A stretch of DNA of 64,000 nucleotides from positions 186,001-250,000 of the forward strand of contig NZ_JADLQX010000003.1 of assembly GCF_015477605.1 (NCBI RefSeq). The letters run 5' to 3'. The notes beneath the pieces are model-generated. The model did not search any database. It had not been told where the DNA came from and was given only the letters and a program-made list of their open reading frames with translations. Origin of the DNA: Nocardia amamiensis. Its GTDB lineage: Bacteria; Actinomycetota; Actinomycetes; Mycobacteriales; Mycobacteriaceae. Shown piece after piece: positions 25,494 to 35,089 of the stretch (the first letter of the stretch is position 1; every line of letters starts with the position of its first letter). The translations under genes were made by a program, and so were the position numbers.

Positions 25494-26402
25494 ATGACCG
25501 CGTCCGTCGCGCGCGCAGCCACCGAACGCACGCTTCCGCCCCGCCGCCCGATCCAACCCGGCACTCGGATGTGGGACGAGACCGGGCTGATCACGTTCTC
25601 GCTCACCGCGGGCTCGGCCTTCCTGTTGCAGACCATGGAGCCGACCATCTCGGCGGTGGTCGACGAGTACTCCACCTTCCGCACCGACCCGATGGGCCGT
25701 GCCGCGCGCAGCCTCGCCTCGGTGATGATGTGGATCTACGGCGGCGACGAGGCACTCGCCGAGGCCGACCGGCTCCGGGAACTGCACGCGTCGCTGAACA
25801 CCACCGACGCCCACGGCGTGCGGCACACCGCGCTGTCCAGCGGCCCGTGGGCCTGGGTGCTGCACACCGGGACCTTCGCGTTCACCGAGAGCGCGGAGTA
25901 CTTCGCCCGCCGCCCGCTCACCGCGGCCGAAAAGGAGGCGTACTTGCAGGAGACGGTGCAGCTGATGCGCAATTTCGCCGTGCCGCCCAAGGAGATTCCG
26001 GCGAACTACGCCGCGTTCGAGGAATTCTTCGCCGACATGGTCGCCAACCACTTGGTGGCGACCGGCACCGCACGGGATTACCTCCGGGTGATCCGGTCGG
26101 TCGCGCCACCGAGGCAGCTGCCGCGTGCCCTACGACCGGCTTGGAAGGCGGCGGTGGCCCCCGTGGGATGGCTCCAGTACTTCGTGACGGTGGGCACCAC
26201 CCCCGAGGCCGCGCGCGAGAAGCTGGGGCTGACTTGGACGGCGTCCGATGAGCGCAAACTTCGGGCACTCGGCTGGCTGATCGCACGGATCGTCCCGCTG
26301 CTGCCGGAACGGCTGCGCTACTTCCCGATCGCCTATGAAGCACGCCGCCTGGAACGCGACCGCCTGCGACTGCGCAAGATGATCGATATGCGTCCGATCT
26401 GA
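25494..26402 (+). CDS. Oxygenase MpaB family protein (DUF2236)
   Basis: 302 aa. The DUF2236/MpaB pattern is clear: QTMEPTISAVVDEYSTF, DPMGRAARSLASVMMWIYGG, conserved HASLNTTDAHG, WVLHTGTFAFTES, and YAAFEEFFADM. These b-type heme proteins are related to rubber-degrading latex-clearing protein and fungal MpaB. No signal peptide. ATG with GGGAGATCACG upstream. Likely an oxidative function on a hydrophobic substrate, not further defined. Confidence 0.85.
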   Translation: MTASVARAATERTLPPRRPIQPGTRMWDETGLITFSLTAGSAFLLQTMEPTISAVVDEYSTFRTDPMGRAARSLASVMMWIYGGDEALAEADRLRELHASLNTTDAHGVRHTALSSGPWAWVLHTGTFAFTESAEYFARRPLTAAEKEAYLQETVQLMRNFAVPPKEIPANYAAFEEFFADMVANHLVATGTARDYLRVIRSVAPPRQLPRALRPAWKAAVAPVGWLQYFVTVGTTPEAAREKLGLTWTASDERKLRALGWLIARIVPLLPERLRYFPIAYEARRLERDRLRLRKMIDMRPI

Positions 26403-26531
26403 CGCGCTTCGCCACACCACACCGCAGCAACAGCTGCGCGACAACGCCTTCGGGCCGATGACCTGCGATCTTTCCGTGCTTAGTCGCGTCAACGCACGGC
26501 CAGCGGTAACACTTCGCGGCACGCTGGTATA

Positions 26532-26544
26532 CGTATCTCATACG
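26532..26544. promoter_or_regulatory. Palindrome upstream of arsC
   Basis: CGTAT-CTC-ATACG lies about 100 bases upstream of the ArsC start in an AT-richer patch (GTATACGTAT overlaps it). It could be a TetR-type operator; no regulator gene is adjacent. Confidence 0.35.
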
Positions 26545-26637
26545 CTACGACAGCGTTTCGGCTCCACCACCACACCGGACGGCCCGTCCGACGGCCGGCA
26601 CACGCAGGCTCTACCCTGTTCATCGAAAGGCGTTCGC

Positions 26638-27051
26638 ATGTCCCACAAGCCCAGTGTGCTGTTCGTCTGCGTGCAGAACGCGGGCCGCTCGCAGATGGCC
26701 GCCGGGTTTCTCACCGCCCTCGCCGGGGACCGGTTCGACGTGCGATCGGCGGGCAGCGAACCCGCCGAGAAACTCAACGCCACCGTGGTCGACGCTATGG
26801 CCGAGATCGGCATCGACATCTCCGGCTACGCACCCAAGCCGCTCACCATGGACGCGGTCGGCATCTCCGACGTGGTGATCACCATGGGTTGCGGGGATGC
26901 CTGTCCGTTCTTCCCCGGCATCAGCTACCGCGACTGGGTGCTGCCGGACCCCGCTGACCAGAGCATCGACGTGGTGCGCACCATCCGGGACCGCATCCGC
27001 ATCCTGGTGGAGAACCTGATCGCCGAGTTGGTTCCCGCGCCCGCGCGCTGA
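26638..27051 (+). CDS. arsC: Arsenate reductase, low-molecular-weight phosphatase family
   Basis: 137 aa. P-loop CVQNAGRS (Cys about residue 11) of the LMW-PTP/ArsC superfamily, Asp in VLPDPAD (general acid), and a GCGDACPFFPG segment with two further Cys. This arrangement is found in actinobacterial arsenate reductases that use a mycothiol or thioredoxin relay. Shine-Dalgarno GAAAGG; the ATG at 26638 begins right at the fold. No arsR, acr3 or arsB is near it, so it stands alone. A protein tyrosine phosphatase role cannot be excluded. Confidence 0.88.
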   Translation: MSHKPSVLFVCVQNAGRSQMAAGFLTALAGDRFDVRSAGSEPAEKLNATVVDAMAEIGIDISGYAPKPLTMDAVGISDVVITMGCGDACPFFPGISYRDWVLPDPADQSIDVVRTIRDRIRILVENLIAELVPAPAR

Positions 27052-27105
27052 GCACTGTCCGATTCGTTCAAGACTGTCCGGCGCGCCGCTGCCTACCCTG
27101 CCGGT

Positions 27106-27510
27106 ATGACTCCACAACTCGACGTCATCGGCATCATCGTCACCGATATGGCCGCCTCGGTGGCCTTCTACCGCCGTCTCGGCCTCGATTTCCCCGCGGG
27201 TTCCGAACAGGAAGGACACGCCGAAGCAGCGTTGCCGAATGGCTTGCGGCTCACGCTGGACACCGAGGCCGTCATCAAGTCGTTCCACTCCGAGTGGACG
27301 CCTCCGACCCGAGCCGGCCGCCTCGGCATCGCGTTCCGCTGCGCCGACCCCGCAGAGGTCGACGCCGTGTACGCGGAGCTGGTGGGCGCCGGATACCACG
27401 GCGAATTGAAGCCGTGGGACGCCTTCTGGGGGCAGCGGTACGCGGTGGTGCACGACCCGGACGGCAACGGCGTCGACTTGTACGCCGCGCTTCCCACGGC
27501 CGCCGGATAA
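27106..27510 (+). CDS. VOC (glyoxalase/bleomycin-resistance) superfamily protein
   Basis: 134 aa with two beta-alpha-beta-beta-beta modules: MAASVAFYRRLGLDFP at the start and YAVVHDPDGNGVDLYA at the end. The usual final metal-ligand Glu is Asp here. Only one Cys is present, so it is not an ArsI C-As lyase despite lying next to arsC. Function unknown; members bind or modify small molecules. Confidence 0.85.
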   Translation: MTPQLDVIGIIVTDMAASVAFYRRLGLDFPAGSEQEGHAEAALPNGLRLTLDTEAVIKSFHSEWTPPTRAGRLGIAFRCADPAEVDAVYAELVGAGYHGELKPWDAFWGQRYAVVHDPDGNGVDLYAALPTAAG

Positions 27511-27586
27511 CCGCCTGCCACGGCCGTCTAAGTCGGCGCGCCGATAGCCTCGGTCACCACCAGCGGACCAGGTGCGCTCGGCCCGC

Positions 27587-28330
27587 CTAGGACCGGGCGA
27601 GCAACTCCCCCAACCGAATTCCGGCCAGTGCGCGCACTTCTCGGGACAGGTGCGCCTGGTCGGCGAATCCCGCCAGCATCGCGGTTTCCGCGAGCGGAAC
27701 ACCGTCGCGCGCCGAGGCCAGCGCACGTTGCAGGCGCAGCACCCTGGCCAGAGTCTTCGGGCCGTAGCCGAAGGCGGCCAGCGAGCGCCGGTGCAGGGTC
27801 CGCTCGCCGAGCCCCGCCGCCTCGGCGACCGCGGCCACCGACCGGCCGGTCGCCAGCGCGGCGGCCACTCGCCGCATGAGCGGATCGGCCGATTCGGCCT
27901 CGGTCGACCGCCGCAGCACGATTCGTTCCAGCGCCGTGCTCTGATCGTCGGCGCGCTCGAGCTGACCGATCAGCTGCCGGACCGCCGCCGAAGGCCACAG
28001 GTCCGCGAGATCGACCCGTTGGTTCAGCAGTTCATGCGCCGGGACGCCGAGCAGAGCGGGCGCGGTACCCGGGAAGAATCGAATGCCGACGTACCGGCCG
28101 GTGCGCGGCTCGGCAGGGTGGTATGCCTGCGTGTCCGGACCCGCGACTACCAGCCGTCCCGCCATCCAGATCAGATCCATGCACCCGTCGGGCAGCACGG
28201 GCAGTGCCGAGGTGCGGCCGTCGACGGTTTTGGTCCACAGCACGGCGCCCTCGTACCGCGATCTCCGCTCCCGGTAAGCGCCGGCACCCACCTCGTTCAC
28301 CCTGCGGACGCTACGCCGGCCCACCGACAT
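27587..28330 (-). CDS. AraC family transcriptional regulator
   Basis: 247 aa. The N-terminal sensing domain has VLPDGCMDLIWMAGRLVVAGPDT and YVGIRFFPGTAPALLGVPAHEL, typical of the DUF6597-type group. The C-terminal double HTH has VAEAAGLGERTLHRR and ETAMLAGFADQAHLSREV. ATG at 28330 with GAGGG about 10 bases upstream; a GTG at 28300 is an alternative. It lies 68 bases after the lipoprotein gene on the same strand. Confidence 0.88.
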   Translation of the reverse strand: MSVGRRSVRRVNEVGAGAYRERRSRYEGAVLWTKTVDGRTSALPVLPDGCMDLIWMAGRLVVAGPDTQAYHPAEPRTGRYVGIRFFPGTAPALLGVPAHELLNQRVDLADLWPSAAVRQLIGQLERADDQSTALERIVLRRSTEAESADPLMRRVAAALATGRSVAAVAEAAGLGERTLHRRSLAAFGYGPKTLARVLRLQRALASARDGVPLAETAMLAGFADQAHLSREVRALAGIRLGELLARS

Positions 28331-28398
28331 GACGCCCGCCCTCACCCGCGCATTCGGCGCGACCTCGACCTCCTCCGAGGTCGGCGTCGACGTCGGGA

Positions 28399-28908
28399 TC
28401 AGCGAGCCGGCGGAGGGATCGGGACGATTGCGCGCGGGACCACCCGAAGGTAGGGATGGGGGTGGGCAGCGGCGATTTTCGATGCCGGATCCTTGCAAAC
28501 AACGATGACGTCGCCGTCCGGCGCGGAGGAAAACGTCCACAGCGTCATCCATTCCGTCCCGCCGACCATCTCGATCTTCTTCACGTCCGACGAACGCAGA
28601 TCTTCATTCTGTCCGGAACTAGCGGTAACCGTGCAGCGAATACCGTTGGCGGCCTGCCCCCATGTGGCCGGTACCCGGATATCGAGCACCGCGTCGGCGG
28701 GCACCGGGACTTTTTTGGTCTCACCGAGCAAAACGCGGACCACGCCACCCGGTTCGTCATGGTCGCGTGCGGCTGTCGTCGTCGCCGCGGCACTCGCGGC
28801 GGCGACCGCGCTCGTCGCCGCTGATTCCTTACTCGCGGGAGAGTCGTCGGAACACCCCGCCACGGTGACGACGAACAGCGCGGGAAGCGCCAGCCAGCTC
28901 AGTTTCAC
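28399..28908 (-). CDS. Putative lipoprotein of unknown function
   Basis: 169 aa. Signal sequence with lipobox VAGC (Cys about 19), then an Ala/Ser/Thr-rich linker (residues 24-50) and a single small beta-rich domain containing RVLLGETKKVPVPADAVLDI and EMVGGTEWMTLWTFSS. No family recognised. Surface-anchored in the cell envelope. Likely upstream partner of the AraC gene. Confidence 0.7.
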   Translation of the reverse strand: MKLSWLALPALFVVTVAGCSDDSPASKESAATSAVAAASAAATTTAARDHDEPGGVVRVLLGETKKVPVPADAVLDIRVPATWGQAANGIRCTVTASSGQNEDLRSSDVKKIEMVGGTEWMTLWTFSSAPDGDVIVVCKDPASKIAAAHPHPYLRVVPRAIVPIPPPAR

Positions 28909-29169
28909 AGTCGGACCTCTCGTCGCGCCCGCTCGCCAGGCGATTGGTTCGGATCAGCCGGAGCACTGAGCATGACAACGTCTACAGGGAAAATCCTGGC
29001 TACACGCCGAGAAATCGGCAATTGGGCGGCAATCGTCCGAATCGCCTTTCGACCGTGCTTTTCGGTGACTCCGGCCGTCGCATCCGCGGCCGGGGTCCCA
29101 GAAGGGCATTGCCCCTGACGCCGCCGGGTCTGCATAGTGGGTTGGTGAGGTGATCATCGGGAGGCCACA

Positions 29170-29223
29170 ATGGCGACACATTCGTGGGCGGGGGGACGCC
29201 GGGCGGAGCACGCCCGTGTCTGA
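29170..29223 (+). CDS. Possible 17-aa leader peptide
   Basis: ATG with GGGAGG 5 bases upstream opens a 17-codon frame (MATHSWAGGRRAEHARV) whose end overlaps the GTG start of the DUF2156 gene by 8 bases. It could couple translation of the next gene. Chance occurrence is quite possible. Confidence 0.3.
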   Translation: MATHSWAGGRRAEHARV

Positions 29224-30652
29224 CGGACATGGCATGACCGGCTCGCGCACGCTGCGCACCACCACACTGAGCGGCTACCGGCAAGCCGCGGTCACCGTCA
29301 CGCCCGCCGCGCGGGCGGTGCTGATCATCGCGGTGCTCCTGATCGCCGTCGTACTGGCCTACCAGGCCCGGACGACCTCGTACGACGGCGTCGATCGCAG
29401 CTGGTTCGCCGCTCTCGCGCTCTCCGGCGTGTTCGTCGCCCGCGGGCTGCATCTGCGTCGTCCGGTCACCCTCCCGCACGGCACGTCCGCGGTGTTGGTT
29501 CTGGTGCTCGCCCACCTCGCCTACCAGGCGGAACATCCCGGTGCGGGCTTCGTCCTGCTGTCCGCCACGGGCTTCGTGCTGGTGCTGCCGCTGTCGAGCA
29601 GACCACAGCCCGAGGAGCTGGCTCGGGTGGCCGAACTGGTCGGCCGCACCGAGGGCGACCCGCTGGCGCCGTTCGCGCTGCATTCGTCCAAGTCCTACTT
29701 CTTCGACGCGTCGTCTACCGCGGCGATCGGCTATCGGACCCGCTTCGGCATCGCGGCCGTCGCGGGCGACCCGATCGGCGACCGCGCGGCGTTCCCCGAG
29801 CTGGTCACGGCGTTCTCCGAATTCGCCGCCGACCGCGGCTGGCGCGTCGCCGTCATGGGGGCGAGCCCCGAACTGGCCGCGCTGTGGCGGCTGCGCGCGC
29901 TGGAGCACCGCGGGCTGCACGCGGTGCCGATCGGCCGCGATGTGGTGCTCGACGTCGACGGTTTCGCTCTCGTCGGGCGCAAGTTCCGCAACCTGCGCCA
30001 AGCCGTGAGCCGCACCAAGAACGCCGGTGTCACCACCGAGGTGGTGCACGAGTCGGCGCTGAGCGAGAGACGACGCCGGGAACTGCTCTCCATCGTCGAC
30101 GAATGGGGACAGGGCAGGCAGAACCGCGGCTTCTCGATGATCCTGGATCACCTGCTCGACGGACGGCATCCCGGCATGCTGATCGTCATCGCCGATCATC
30201 CGGAGGGCCGCGCCGCGGGCTTCCAGCGCTACGGCACCTCCGGGCACGGGCGGGAGCTGAGCCTCGACGTCCCGTGGCGGCGCAAGGACGCGCCCAACGG
30301 GCTGGACGAACGCATGATCCTGGATCTGGTCGACTACGCGAGAGCGCACGACATCCACCGGATCTCGCTGGCTTTCGCGCCGTTTCCGGAACTGTTCGCC
30401 GAGAAGCGGAGATCGCGCACGGCCAAGCTGCTCTTCCTGGTGGTGCACCTGTGCGACCCGCTGGTCCGGCTGGAATCGCTCTACCGGTTCCTGCGCAAAT
30501 TCCACGCGCTGTCGCGGCCGCGCTATGTTCTGGTCCGCTGGCGCGAGGTGGTGGTCGCCGCCGCGGCCCTGCTGACACTGGAGTTCGCGCCGCACCGCCG
30601 CGAGTACCCCCGCGGCACCCCGACCGGATCCGGAGGAGCGTCATGGAACTGA
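29216..30652 (+). CDS. DUF2156 (MprF C-terminal-like) membrane protein
   Basis: 478 aa. About three or four membrane helices (residues 30-150) precede a cytosolic DUF2156 double-GNAT domain: HSSKSYFFDASSTAAIGYR, GDPIGD, VGRKFRNLRQAVSRTK, FSMILDHLLDGRHP, GRELSLDVPWRRKDAPNGLDERMI (read in parts). This domain is the aminoacyl transferase of MprF/LysX, which adds Lys or Ala from tRNA to phosphatidylglycerol. There is no lysyl-tRNA synthetase domain. The GTG at 29216 has GGAG 8 bases upstream. The stop overlaps the next gene's start (ATGGAACTGA), so both are coupled. Confidence 0.82.
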   Translation: MSDGHGMTGSRTLRTTTLSGYRQAAVTVTPAARAVLIIAVLLIAVVLAYQARTTSYDGVDRSWFAALALSGVFVARGLHLRRPVTLPHGTSAVLVLVLAHLAYQAEHPGAGFVLLSATGFVLVLPLSSRPQPEELARVAELVGRTEGDPLAPFALHSSKSYFFDASSTAAIGYRTRFGIAAVAGDPIGDRAAFPELVTAFSEFAADRGWRVAVMGASPELAALWRLRALEHRGLHAVPIGRDVVLDVDGFALVGRKFRNLRQAVSRTKNAGVTTEVVHESALSERRRRELLSIVDEWGQGRQNRGFSMILDHLLDGRHPGMLIVIADHPEGRAAGFQRYGTSGHGRELSLDVPWRRKDAPNGLDERMILDLVDYARAHDIHRISLAFAPFPELFAEKRRSRTAKLLFLVVHLCDPLVRLESLYRFLRKFHALSRPRYVLVRWREVVVAAAALLTLEFAPHRREYPRGTPTGSGGASWN

Positions 30653-31581
30653 CCCACAGCGACGTGAAAGCCGCGGCCGAGCGAGTGACGGGCCGGGTCA
30701 GGCCGGTCGCCGTGGCGCAGGCCGACAGCGCGGGCGAGCTGTGGTTCGCGCTGGAGTTCCTGCAGCACACCGGAAGCTTCAAAGCCAGGGGGGCGCTGAA
30801 CTTCCTGCTCACCCACCGCGAGAACGGCACGCTGCCGCCAGTGGGCGTGACGATCGCCTCCGGCGGCAACGCCGGGCTGGCCTGCGCGTGGGCGGCTCGC
30901 AACCAGGGCATTCCGGCGACCGTATTCGTGCCGACCACGGCCCCGCGGGTCAAGGTGGAGCGGCTCACGTCCTATGGCGCCGAAGTCCGATTGGTGGGTA
31001 CTGAATACGCCGACGCGCTCGCCGCCAGCCGCGAGTTCGCCGACGACACGGGCGCCCTGCCCTCGCACGCCTACGACAACCCGCTCATCGCGGCGGGAGC
31101 AGGCACGCTCATGGCGGAAGTCAACGAGCGGATCCCTGATCTCGGCACCGTCGTCGTCGCGGTCGGCGGAGGCGGATTGTTCTCCGGCGTCGCCACCGCG
31201 GCCGATCACTACGGCGTCCGCACCGTCGCCGTGGAGCCCGCCCGCTGCCGCGCTCTGCATGCCGCGATCGCGGCGGGACGGGTCGTCGACGTGGAGGTCG
31301 ACTCGATCGCCGCCGACTCGCTCGGCGCCCGGCGAACCTCGGAGATGGCGCTGGCGGCCGCGCGACGGTATGACGTCGAGTCGGTGCTGGTCGAGGAACC
31401 CGGGATCATCGCCGCCCGCCGAACACTGTGGGAGGAGCGCCGCATCGCGGTCGAGTACGGGGCGGCGACCGCTCTGGCCGCGATTCTCGGCGATGAACCG
31501 ACGTTCCGGCGTGCCCCCGGCGAGCGGGTGTGCGTGGTGCTCTGCGGGGCGAATACCGATCCTTCGGACTTGGCCCGGTAG
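30643..31581 (+). CDS. PLP-dependent threonine/serine dehydratase-like protein (beta family)
   Basis: 312 aa fold-type II PLP enzyme. Schiff-base Lys in HTGSFKARGA (about Lys47), SGGNAGLACAWAA (phosphate/substrate loop) and the glycine loop VGGGGLFSG. There is no C-terminal ACT domain, so this is a short catabolic-type dehydratase or racemase-like enzyme rather than biosynthetic IlvA. Very strong Shine-Dalgarno GGAGGAG. It overlaps the DUF2156 gene by 10 bases; coupling to an aminoacyl-lipid-transferase-like protein is unexplained. Confidence 0.88.
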   Translation: MELTHSDVKAAAERVTGRVRPVAVAQADSAGELWFALEFLQHTGSFKARGALNFLLTHRENGTLPPVGVTIASGGNAGLACAWAARNQGIPATVFVPTTAPRVKVERLTSYGAEVRLVGTEYADALAASREFADDTGALPSHAYDNPLIAAGAGTLMAEVNERIPDLGTVVVAVGGGGLFSGVATAADHYGVRTVAVEPARCRALHAAIAAGRVVDVEVDSIAADSLGARRTSEMALAAARRYDVESVLVEEPGIIAARRTLWEERRIAVEYGAATALAAILGDEPTFRRAPGERVCVVLCGANTDPSDLAR

Positions 31582-31720
31582 GCGTACCTCCGCCCTCCGC
31601 ATTCGCTCCGGCTCGAACTCTCGCCACGCCGTGTGACGGTTCATCAGCGTATTTCCGACGAATCGGACGACACGGGGTTAGGCTCCGGCTGTCGTCTTCG
31701 ATCCGGACGGAAGGCACACC

Positions 31721-32269
<549 letters not shown>

Positions 32270-32315
32270 AGCCACGGCAAACCGACCGCATCACCTCGCG
32301 ACGAGAGGACCATCG

Positions 32316-32831
32316 GTGACGAAACCAGCCGACCCGGGCTCGGTCGCACGCCGCTACCTCGAGGCGATCGGCGCGCAGGACTGGGAGACCGTGGCGGAGT
32401 GCTGGCAGTCCGGCGCGCTCGACGTGTTCGTCGGCGTCGCGGACCTGCGCGCTCCCGACGAGATAGTGGCCTTCTTCCGGGATGTCCATGCCGCCCTGCC
32501 GGACCTGACACTGGAGATAGTCTCGGTCACCGCACAGGACGAGCGCGCCGTGGTGCACTGGCGGATGCGCGGCCGGTTCGACGGGACCGCGCCGCTGATC
32601 GGGCTGGCACCGAACGGAAGACAGCTCGACCTCCTCGGCACCGACGTATTCGTCGTCCGCGACGGGCTGATCGTCTCGAACACCGCGATCGTCAACGGAC
32701 TCGACCTCGCCCGGCAGCTCGCCGTTCTGCCGCCGCAGCATTCGATCGCCGAGCGAGTACTGTTCGGGCTCGCCAATTCCATTGCCCCGCTGGGCAAAGC
32801 GATCCGTTCCCGCACCCGGTCTGGAAAATAG
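32316..32831 (+). CDS. SnoaL-like / NTF2-fold protein
   Basis: 171 aa. GTG start. NTF2-like fold with VARRYLEAIGAQDWETVAECW, FFRDVHAALPDLTLEI and VVHWRMRGRFDGTAPLIGLAPNGR, the pattern of the SnoaL polyketide-cyclase/ester-cyclase family. The helical C terminus (residues 135-171) is extra. No catalytic role can be assigned. Confidence 0.82.
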   Translation: MTKPADPGSVARRYLEAIGAQDWETVAECWQSGALDVFVGVADLRAPDEIVAFFRDVHAALPDLTLEIVSVTAQDERAVVHWRMRGRFDGTAPLIGLAPNGRQLDLLGTDVFVVRDGLIVSNTAIVNGLDLARQLAVLPPQHSIAERVLFGLANSIAPLGKAIRSRTRSGK

Positions 32832-32898
32832 CCCTGCCGATTCCGGCTCCGATGAGGGACACTGTCCAAGACACCGGGGACATAGAAGGGGTGGGACG

Positions 32899-33819
32899 TT
32901 GGCGACGATCGTCCTCGTACACGGCATAGCGCAAGAACAGGAATCGGCCGACACATTGGAGGCGCGCTGGCTGCCCGGCCTCGCGGGAGGCGTACGCAAC
33001 CACGGTGCACCGGACCTGGCGGATCGACTGTGGCGCAATGGGTCTGCTGGAGATATCTCGGCCCGGATGGCGTTCTACGGCGATCAATTCCTGACCAAGG
33101 GCGCCCAGGGCGCCGGGACGGAACTCGACGACGCACAACTGGACCTGATGGAAGCGCTCGCCGGCGAATGGCTGGCGACGGCGGCCGTGCACGCCGGCGA
33201 CGCACGCGACCGTGCGACCGCCCGCAGGCTCGGCACTCCCCCGCCGCCGGACGCGGTGGCGCAAGGAGCGCAGGCGACACTGCGGCCCGCCCTCAACGCG
33301 CTGATGCGATTGCGCTGGTTCGCGCCGTTCGGTTTCGGGCTGGCGCAGAAGTTCGTCATCAGCGCCCTGTCCCAAGTCGCCCGCTATTTCACCGACGACG
33401 AGGTCCGGGCGTATGCCCAGCAGCAGGTGCTCGGCCACGTCGGTCCCGACACCCGGCTGGTCATCGCCCATTCGCTCGGCAGCGTGGTCGCCTATGAGGC
33501 CCTGCACCGCGCCGAGCACCCGGTAACCCTGCTGACCATGGGGTCGCCGCTCGGCCTGCGCACCGTCGTCTACGACAGATTGCGCCCGCAGCCGAGCACC
33601 GTGCCGAAATCGGTGACGGGCTGGCACAACGTGGTCGACGAGGACGATCTCGTTGCCGCCCACCTCGACCTGGCCCCGTTCTTTCCGCCCTGCCCCGGCG
33701 CCGCCGTCACCCCGGTCACCGAGCAGCACTTCGACAACGGCGCGTCGCCGCACGACTCCACCAACTATCTGACGAAAGCCGTCACCGGCGGCATCGTCGC
33801 GAAAGCGCTCGGGCATTAA
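32899..33819 (+). CDS. Alpha/beta-hydrolase-fold protein, lipase-like
   Basis: 306 aa. The fold opens with IVLVHGIAQ, and the nucleophile elbow is VIAHSLGSVVAYEAL (Ser about residue 193). A late GWHNVVDEDDLVA and HDSTNYLTK may supply Asp and His. No signal peptide. The start was set at the TTG at 32899 because the fold begins immediately and GGGGTGGG precedes it; a longer ATG frame overlaps the SnoaL gene. Its TAA overlaps the convergent MFS stop by two bases (TTAA, 33816-33819). Confidence 0.78.
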   Translation: MATIVLVHGIAQEQESADTLEARWLPGLAGGVRNHGAPDLADRLWRNGSAGDISARMAFYGDQFLTKGAQGAGTELDDAQLDLMEALAGEWLATAAVHAGDARDRATARRLGTPPPPDAVAQGAQATLRPALNALMRLRWFAPFGFGLAQKFVISALSQVARYFTDDEVRAYAQQQVLGHVGPDTRLVIAHSLGSVVAYEALHRAEHPVTLLTMGSPLGLRTVVYDRLRPQPSTVPKSVTGWHNVVDEDDLVAAHLDLAPFFPPCPGAAVTPVTEQHFDNGASPHDSTNYLTKAVTGGIVAKALGH

Positions 33820-35009
33820 TTGTTCTCGAATTCCGGCTGCCGGTCCGGTTCGCGGCGCGACCGCACTCGGCGGTCCCGCCACAGCAGATAACCCGCCACG
33901 GCGACCCCGCATCCGGTCAGCACCGCGCCCACCGGATAGAGCGACCGCAGGCCCGCGCCGTCGCCGATCACCCATCCGCCGATCCGTCCCGCGCCCGCCG
34001 CAGCGAGCTGGAATCCGGAGGCGTTCACCGCGATGGCCAAGGTCGGCGCGGCCGTGGCCGTGGCTACTACTCGCGCCTGCATGCCGGGGATGATGGCGAA
34101 GGCCAGTGCGCCCAACACGAAAGTCAGCGCGGCCGCGACGATCCGGACACCTCCCGCCAACCAGAACAGGACCAGCACTCCGGCGAGCGCGGCCAGCAGC
34201 CCGGTCACCGAGGGCAACAAGGACCGGTCGGCGAGCTTGCCGCCGAGCTGGTTGCCGAGCACGGCGCCGACGCCGTAGACCAGCAGCAGCATCGGCACCG
34301 CGCCCGTGGGGAAGCCGCCGACTTCGGTCAACAGCGGCGTGATGTAGGTGAAGACCATGACGACTCCGACATTCCCGACGGCGGTGAGCGCGATCGCCCA
34401 CAGCACGTCACGGTCGGCGAAAACGCGCAGTTCATTTCCGATCGAGGCCGCCGCCGAGCCCGGCTGATCGGGCAGGAAACGCAGCACCAGCGGCAACGCG
34501 GCCGCCGCGCAGAGGGCGACGGCTGCGAAAGTCGCTCGCCAGCCCAGGCTTTGGCCGATGGCCGCGCCGAGCGGAGTGCCGAGTACGATACCCAGGTTCA
34601 TGCCGAGAGCAACGCGTGCCACCGCCGTGGCCTCGGCACCCGGCTGGGCGGTCGACACCGCGGTGGCGACCGCGACCGCGAAGAAGGTGGCGACGACCGA
34701 GCCCGCCGCACCTCGCATGGCCAGCAGCACAGCGTAATTCGGCGCGAAGGCGGAGCCCAGATTGGCCAGTATCGCGATCGACACCAATCCGATGACCAAA
34801 GGCTTGCGCGCCACCTTGGCGGTCAGCACCGTCACCACCGGACCGCCGATGATCATGCCGATCGCATAGGCCGTCACCAGCGCTCCCGCGGACGCCACCG
34901 AAACCGCCAGGCCGCTCGCGACCTCGGGCAAGATGCCCGCGATCACGAACTCGCCGGTCGTCAGGCTGAACACCACGAGCATCAGAGAAAACACTGCGGG
35001 CCGCATCAC
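33816..35009 (-). CDS. MFS transporter, DHA1 (AraJ/sugar-efflux-like)
   Basis: 397 aa, 12 TM. SLTTGEFVIAGILPEVASGL at the N terminus is characteristic of the AraJ/YdhP/SotB group; MIIGGPVVTVLTAKVARKPL is motif A and GMNLGIVLGTPLGAAIGQSLGWR is motif C. It likely exports sugars, purines or drugs. It diverges from the MarR gene at 35090 with inverted repeats between them, so it is probably MarR-repressed. Confidence 0.9.
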   Translation of the reverse strand: MMRPAVFSLMLVVFSLTTGEFVIAGILPEVASGLAVSVASAGALVTAYAIGMIIGGPVVTVLTAKVARKPLVIGLVSIAILANLGSAFAPNYAVLLAMRGAAGSVVATFFAVAVATAVSTAQPGAEATAVARVALGMNLGIVLGTPLGAAIGQSLGWRATFAAVALCAAAALPLVLRFLPDQPGSAAASIGNELRVFADRDVLWAIALTAVGNVGVVMVFTYITPLLTEVGGFPTGAVPMLLLVYGVGAVLGNQLGGKLADRSLLPSVTGLLAALAGVLVLFWLAGGVRIVAAALTFVLGALAFAIIPGMQARVVATATAAPTLAIAVNASGFQLAAAGAGRIGGWVIGDGAGLRSLYPVGAVLTGCGVAVAGYLLWRDRRVRSRREPDRQPEFENN

Positions 35010-35019
35010 ATGCCTTCCA

Positions 35020-35064
35020 GATAGTTATGACTCGAATGATACGAACTAGAACTATCACAGTTCG
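35020..35064. promoter_or_regulatory. Inverted repeats between MFS and marR
   Basis: GATAGTT (35020-35026) pairs with AACTATC (35050-35056), and CGAACT (35042-35047) pairs with AGTTCG (35059-35064). They interleave in the AT-rich 80-base gap between divergent genes and are candidate MarR sites. Confidence 0.5.
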
Positions 35065-35089
35065 AACAGAAGGCGCTAGACTCGGAGCA

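Noticed and set aside
27106..27510. ArsI-type organoarsenical lyase next to arsC
   Set aside because: The VOC protein has only one Cys and lacks the vicinal Cys pair of ArsI.
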